A DNA stretch of 64,000 bases from the NCBI GenBank assembly GCA_028023455.1, contig JAQFVV010012446.1:7319501-7383500 (forward strand). The letters run 5' to 3'. The notes below the pieces were generated by a model. The model worked only from the letters and a program-made list of their open reading frames with translations. It did no database searches and was not told the DNA's origin. The translations under genes were made by a program, and so were the position numbers. This document shows, one piece after another, positions 59,351 to 64,000 of the stretch. Numbering within the stretch: the first letter of the stretch is position 1; every line of letters starts with the position of its first letter. This stretch comes from Epiperipatus broadwayi. Taxonomy: Eukaryota; Onychophora; Udeonychophora; Euonychophora; Peripatidae.

Positions 59351-60650
59351 TTAAGATTTCAACTGACCATCTTTATCATCTCTTCCAGCAATATGTCCAG
59401 CCCAATTCCTCTTCAGTCTTTCAATTCTTTCAATGATGCCAGTAACACCTGCTTGTTCTCTCACCATGTATTTTGTTTTCGATTTCTTGTTATCTCCTAA
59501 CATGCATCTCTCCACACTTCTTTGAGTCGTCTGAAGTTTCTGTATTGTTCTTTTGTTAAGTGCCCAAGTCTCAGATCCATAAATAAGAACTGGTAAAACA
59601 GATTTATTAAAACAAACGTTCATTTTCAATCACATAGATATATTTTCTTTTAATATTAAGTTATTTCTACCAAAAGCACTCCAACCAAGTTTATTTCTAT
59701 GTTTAATTTCATCCATTATGTTTCCATCTGCAGTAATAATCTAACCAAGATGTTTGTAGTTGTTAACTAACCCATTATTATCAATCTTTATTTTCTTATT
59801 TTGAGAAAATCCATTGAACATTACTTTAATCTTATTAACATTTACCTTTAATTAATCCAACTTTTTTACTTTTATCTGATAATTCTTGCAACAATTTCTG
59901 AAGCTGGAAAGCATTATTTGCAAAAACAAGTCCATCATTTGCAAAATCTACATGACTTAATTAATCTCCATTTACTTTTACTCTCTTAGCTTATCATTTC
60001 AATCAATAAAATACTTCTTGCAAAACTGTTGTAAAAAGTTTTGGAGATATAGACACCCTGTCATATATCTTTCTCAATGTTAATCTTTTTAATATCATTA
60101 CGTAATCTAATTCTTGCTGTTGCATTTTTATAAATATTCTCCAGAATCTGAGAGTATCCTGGGTCTACATTTTGATGATCCAAAGCTTTGATCACTGAAG
60201 AAATGCTTATAGAATCAAATGCCTTTTCATAATCTACAAATCCAAATCATAATGACAACTCATATTCATTGGTCCTTTCTATAACTTTTCTCAACATTTA
60301 GATATAATCCAAAAACTACTTTTAAATCCAGTTTGTTCTTTTGGTTGATTAAAATCCAAAGTTCGCTGTAAACGAATTGTAATTATATAATTTTTTTTAT
60401 ATAGAACTGATAAAAGACTGATAGGACTGTAATTTCTGATATCTTCTTTATCACCTTTTTTAAATATTAATACTACATTCTTCCAATCATCTGGTACATC
60501 TTTATCATTTAGGCATGTATATAACTTTGCCAAAAAATGTTCTATTTCTTCACCCGCTTCTTTTAAGATATCGATTATAATTCTATCATTACCTGGAGCA
60601 TTTCCCTTTTTCATAATTGGATTTACTTCTTTGTTTAAAATCCTGCACAA
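59351..60650 (-). pseudogene. RTE copy C reverse transcriptase and C-terminal block
   Basis: The minus strand has NAPGNDRIIIDILKEAGEE, KKGDKEDIRNYSPISLLSVL, the TLDFNQPKEQTGFKS segment (60650-60291), then frameshifted palm motifs. The catalytic site near 59950 reads FAND in place of FADD, a change expected to abolish polymerase activity. The C-terminal part (59629-59351) retains LPVLIYGSETWALN and NWAGHIAGRDD. It would have been about the size of copy B's RT and is now non-functional. Confidence 0.82.
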
Positions 60651-62260
60651 TTCAGAACATATAGTAGTTGTAGGACATATTTTTCCTTGTTCTTAATTGC
60701 TATATAATCTTGATAAAATTCTGTTACAAATTTCATGATGTCATCTCTCTTTTTATTAATAATTCCATCTTTTTCTTATTGTAGATATGTTTCCTATCAA
60801 TATCAAAATGTTGTTTTATATTCTTGAGACTTTCATTCTCTTCTATCACTTTCTTTACTAGTTCACAATTATACTTTCTTACATCATTATCAATTCTTTT
60901 TCACACCATTTTATAAATTCGAGACATTCAATCCTTCTTAATGCATCATTTTTATGTATTTTCATATTCCTTCTTTCTTTCATAATTTCTCTAGACTCAG
61001 CAGAAATTTTATTGGTAAATTGCTACTTTTTCTACCAACTAACTTTGTTGCAGTTTTTAAAAGCATATCAGTTATTTTCCTATTGATTTCATACAAATAT
61101 GAATCATGTTCAAAATCTGCTAATATTTGAAAACGATATGCAATTTCAAATTTAAATTCATTGGAATGTTTTTGAAGATTAGGAATATCTACTATGAATA
61201 TTGTTTTCTTAATAATTTTTGTCTTTCTAGTTTTGCATTAAGACATACCTTATATTACACTAATCAAAGATCATTTCCTGTTTTGAAGTTATTAAGAACA
61301 TTGCAATCTTGAAATACATATTTCCAATTTTGCTGACCTTTATTTGGATGCTTCCTTGTCTATTTCCATTTAACATTTTTCTTAAAAAAAAAAAAAAAAG
61401 AATTCATAATATAAAATTTTTCTTTTTTTTACAAATTCCACAAGTCTATGTCCTCTCTCATTTCTATCACATAACCAAATTTACTTACATCACTTTTATC
61501 TTTCAATTGTTTACCAATTCTAGCATTAAAGTTCCCCATGACAGTTTTAAAATGTTTGATCTGATCAAAAACTTTTTATACATCCATATAAAAAGCATCT
61601 ACTTCTTCATCACAAAAAAAACTTTTTGAGGTATAAATCTGAATTATCTGTATTTTTAAATTGGACTATTTCCATCATCTAATATGTGTGTTGAATGTCT
61701 TTAGAAAAGTTTAATTTTAGTTAAATATTCCAAATGCATTCAACTGTTTGCTGTGATATTACTAACAGTTGAATGCATTTGGAATATTTAACTAAAATTA
61801 AACTTTTCTAAAGACATTCAACACACATATTAGATGATGGAAATAGTCCAATATAAAAATACAGCTAGAACACCATCATCACAAACCTTCAGAAAAACAC
61901 AATGAATTATCTGTGTTTGAAATCTGCTATTAAGTTGAACAATTAATCTTGCCACTCTGTCCAATATACTATCAATCTCTACAATGTTGTTCTTCCACTT
62001 TTTACAACGAATTTTGTTCCACTTGTACTTCCAATATTTGTGCCTTTATATAGAGTACATGTCCACTTTTTAAAGCAATTGTCTCTTCACCTTTTATTCT
62101 AACTTCATAAAGTCCCATTTCATATTAGATAGTTCTTCTAATCGTGCTTCATTTGAAAGTGAACTTCAGTTGTAAGTATCTAAATAAAAGGTTGTAATCA
62201 AATGGCAGCCTGGATCCGCAATCAGGAGATTCTTGCACCCTCTGCCTTTGGCTACCAACT
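60651..62260 (-). pseudogene. RTE copy C endonuclease region
   Basis: This is the counterpart of the copy B ORF part 1, in pieces. It retains the leader through about 62260, the GSDH-side segment near 61260-61290, the KWTWK...P segment near 61340-61370 and the QIIQVY region near 61630. The hairpin insertion splits it at about 61648-61905. At the position of copy B's internal stop this copy keeps a Glu codon (near 60920). Confidence 0.78.
61648..61865. repeat. Perfect long inverted repeat (hairpin) in RTE copy C
   Basis: The left arm CTGTATTTTTAAATTGGACT ... GCATTCAACTGTT and the right arm AACAGTTGAATGC ... AGTCCAATATAAAAATACAG are reverse complements over about 100 bases. I see one mismatch, close to the outer edge, and a loop of about 15 bases. 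TGAATTATCTGT(A/G)TTT occurs both just before the left arm and at about 61903-61918, where the RTE sequence resumes. Confidence 0.88.
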
Positions 62261-62673
62261 GCTGACTTGGTTGGTGACTTTACAGTCTCTTAGGAATAAA
62301 GGCCATGATTTATTTTTGTCTATCATGATTAGGGGAAAAAAATTCACATACACATTCATTCTGCCTCCAAGAAAACTCAACTGATATTTCAGTTAAGTGC
62401 TATCAAGCAACTGAGAAGAAAGACCGTGGTGTTTCTTGATCTTAAACTTAGAGGTAAAAAGCAAATACACTCACTATGCTGGCCAATGCATGTTGGTGAG
62501 CAGCCCATCCATGTTCATATACTATATGAATAATCACATAGTAATAACAGGTGCAATGACTAAAATGTATGAAATGGGCATTAGGAAATTACCCTGCTCG
62601 GTTCCTTTAATGCCTCCAAGAGGAATCAAAGTCTCCTTTCAGTTAACAACACATTCCTTTCTGCAACATATAT

Positions 62674-64000
62674 ATATAATTATTTAATTGCTAAAAAAAA
62701 TGTGTTAAATTTAGTTATTATCATGGACGCACAGTTAAATTTTACATTCATAAGAGAAATATTGTTGTTGTGGATAAATAAGTTCCTCCATCAAAATCCC
62801 AAGTACAGCATAGTTATCTATAATTTTATAAAATTATTATACTAACCTTAGAAGAGAGAATGGTCGTTCAAAATCACATCCTATTACATTACAAAAATAC
62901 ATCATAACTATAATAATTTTTTTTTAAATAAAGAAAAAACAAAACAAAACATTTTTTTTTTTGCATTTCAAGATCAAGCTTAATTATAATTGCATGTAGT
63001 CTTAAATAAACACCTTTCAAAAATTAAAAAAAAAAGCTTTTGCAGATTTTTTGATTTATTTAAAACAACTACAATCATTTATCTTAAGATAAATTTAATA
63101 TCAAACCAATATCTTACAGAAAATATTTTAGGAATAAATAATTAAAAATTATACCATTATATAGCAAGAATAATATTTTAGCAATAATTAAAAAAAACAA
63201 CAACAACCCAGCTTTAATGATGATTGCTAAACAATTAAAACTATCATCTTAAAAGTGTGGTATAATAAAAAATTGCGTTATATAAAGTGCATAAAAGAAG
63301 TGTTACCATTGTTTATTTATATTAGTAAAAAAAAAAAAAGACATTGAAAAAAAATATTGTAATTTTTGGCAGAGTGAATGATTTGATGTTTGGGCAAAGA
63401 AAGTAAAAAAATTTCTGCAATAAAAAAAACAACAACTCATACTTTCAAATTTTATTAAATAATATAAGCTATAAACCATAAATATGTATATATTGTATGA
63501 TAAAGTTAGTTATAACTTTATTAAATATTTTATAATTTTATTAATTTTTTTTTCTCCTAAAGTAAAAAAAAACAACAAAACTATTACATGTATTTTGAAG
63601 ACATAGAAACATTCTTTATATATTTTTATCATTTGTCTCTCAAATGTTTTGAAACCATTGTCTTATAATATTCATAGTCTGAGGAATTTAATATGCTAGT
63701 TTATTTATTACTGGGTCTAGTTGTTCAGTTTATTTTGCAATGTGGATTGTTTTAAATCTATATGGAATTTTATACAATAGTGGACAGGGGAGTAAGAAAT
63801 GAAACTCTGAATGTGTATATTTTAGGGTATGTCAAGAAGATAGAAAGATTAGCCTATATTTTATCAAAATAAATATTGTGCAGATACAGTTAACAAAGTC
63901 CTGTATTATTGTATTTTATTTCCATGGACAGTGTTAGTTACTTGTTTTATTATCCGTAAATGCTGAAAAAAGCCATGATATATTTTCATAGGTAGTTAAT
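62674..64000. other. AT-rich stretch, no gene seen
   Basis: Poly(A) and poly(T) runs and anonymous AT-rich DNA up to the window end. No element or exon could be supported. Confidence 0.55.

Larger units (their letters stand above)
59178..62664 (-). mobile_element. RTE-type LINE copy C, full length but decayed
   Basis: AACATATAT lies at both ends (59169-59177, 62665-62673) as a 9-bp target duplication. On the minus strand the element starts GCAGAAAGGA like copy B, shares the same 5' leader, encodes EN, RT and the C-terminal block, and ends in GATGATGAT. It is 3487 bp, of which about 250 bp near 61650-61900 is an inserted hairpin sequence. The coding region has many frameshifts and stops. Confidence 0.9.

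Overview
The window is AT-rich eukaryotic (metazoan) DNA made of repeats. I found no complete host gene, no rRNA and no genuine tRNA gene. The animal-genome call rests on an RTE-type LINE, a CR1-like LINE with PHD and SGNH-esterase domains, gypsy-like LTR elements, tRNA-derived SINEs with poly(A) tails, and several foldback/MITE families. An AT-rich invertebrate is the best guess; I cannot name the taxon. The DNA looks intergenic or intronic. The only host-exon candidate is a 49-nt segment at 27314-27362.

Layout. (1) 1-3409: AT-rich, nothing coding. (2) 3410-17965: a nested cluster. An old minus-strand RTE copy (pieces 3410-5463, 11398-11470, 12104-12176) is split by a 5.9-kb LTR element (5464-11397; 2.2-kb LTRs, TG...CA ends, 4-bp duplication ATAT, one gag-like ORF) and by a 5'-truncated LINE tail (about 11471-12103). 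A second, decayed gypsy-like element (12187-17965) follows. It has LTRs, a primer-binding site, gag and an integrase tail, and itself carries a SINE (13536-13648) and a foldback element (16200-16372). (3) 18000-41340: mostly AT-rich sequence with small elements: a MITE at 21607-21836, a SINE at 24137-24237, a LINE relic at 24720-25800 with a MITE inside, foldback elements near 27.6, 29.9 and 35.9 kb, TIR elements at 34.1 and 37.2 kb, and an RTE relic at 38.0 kb. (4) 41351-45611: a probable DNA transposon with inverted ends. It contains a full-length, nearly intact RTE (41388-44684) flanked by a perfect 12-bp target duplication. (5) 46.2-54.3 kb: a tandem duplication, a 255-bp direct repeat on both sides of a minus-strand CR1-like LINE (about 48300-52870), a hAT-like end, and two foldback elements. 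(6) 54.3-64 kb: two fresh SINEs, a LINE relic, and a second full-length but decayed RTE on the minus strand (59178-62664) carrying a perfect long hairpin.

How the parts relate. The window records successive insertions. The RTE supplies endonuclease and reverse transcriptase for its own copies. The SINEs and the gag-only LTR element lack such enzymes and must have used those of other elements. The MITEs would depend on transposases not present here. Boundaries given to the base come from reading the target-site duplications directly. Family names come from motifs read by eye.
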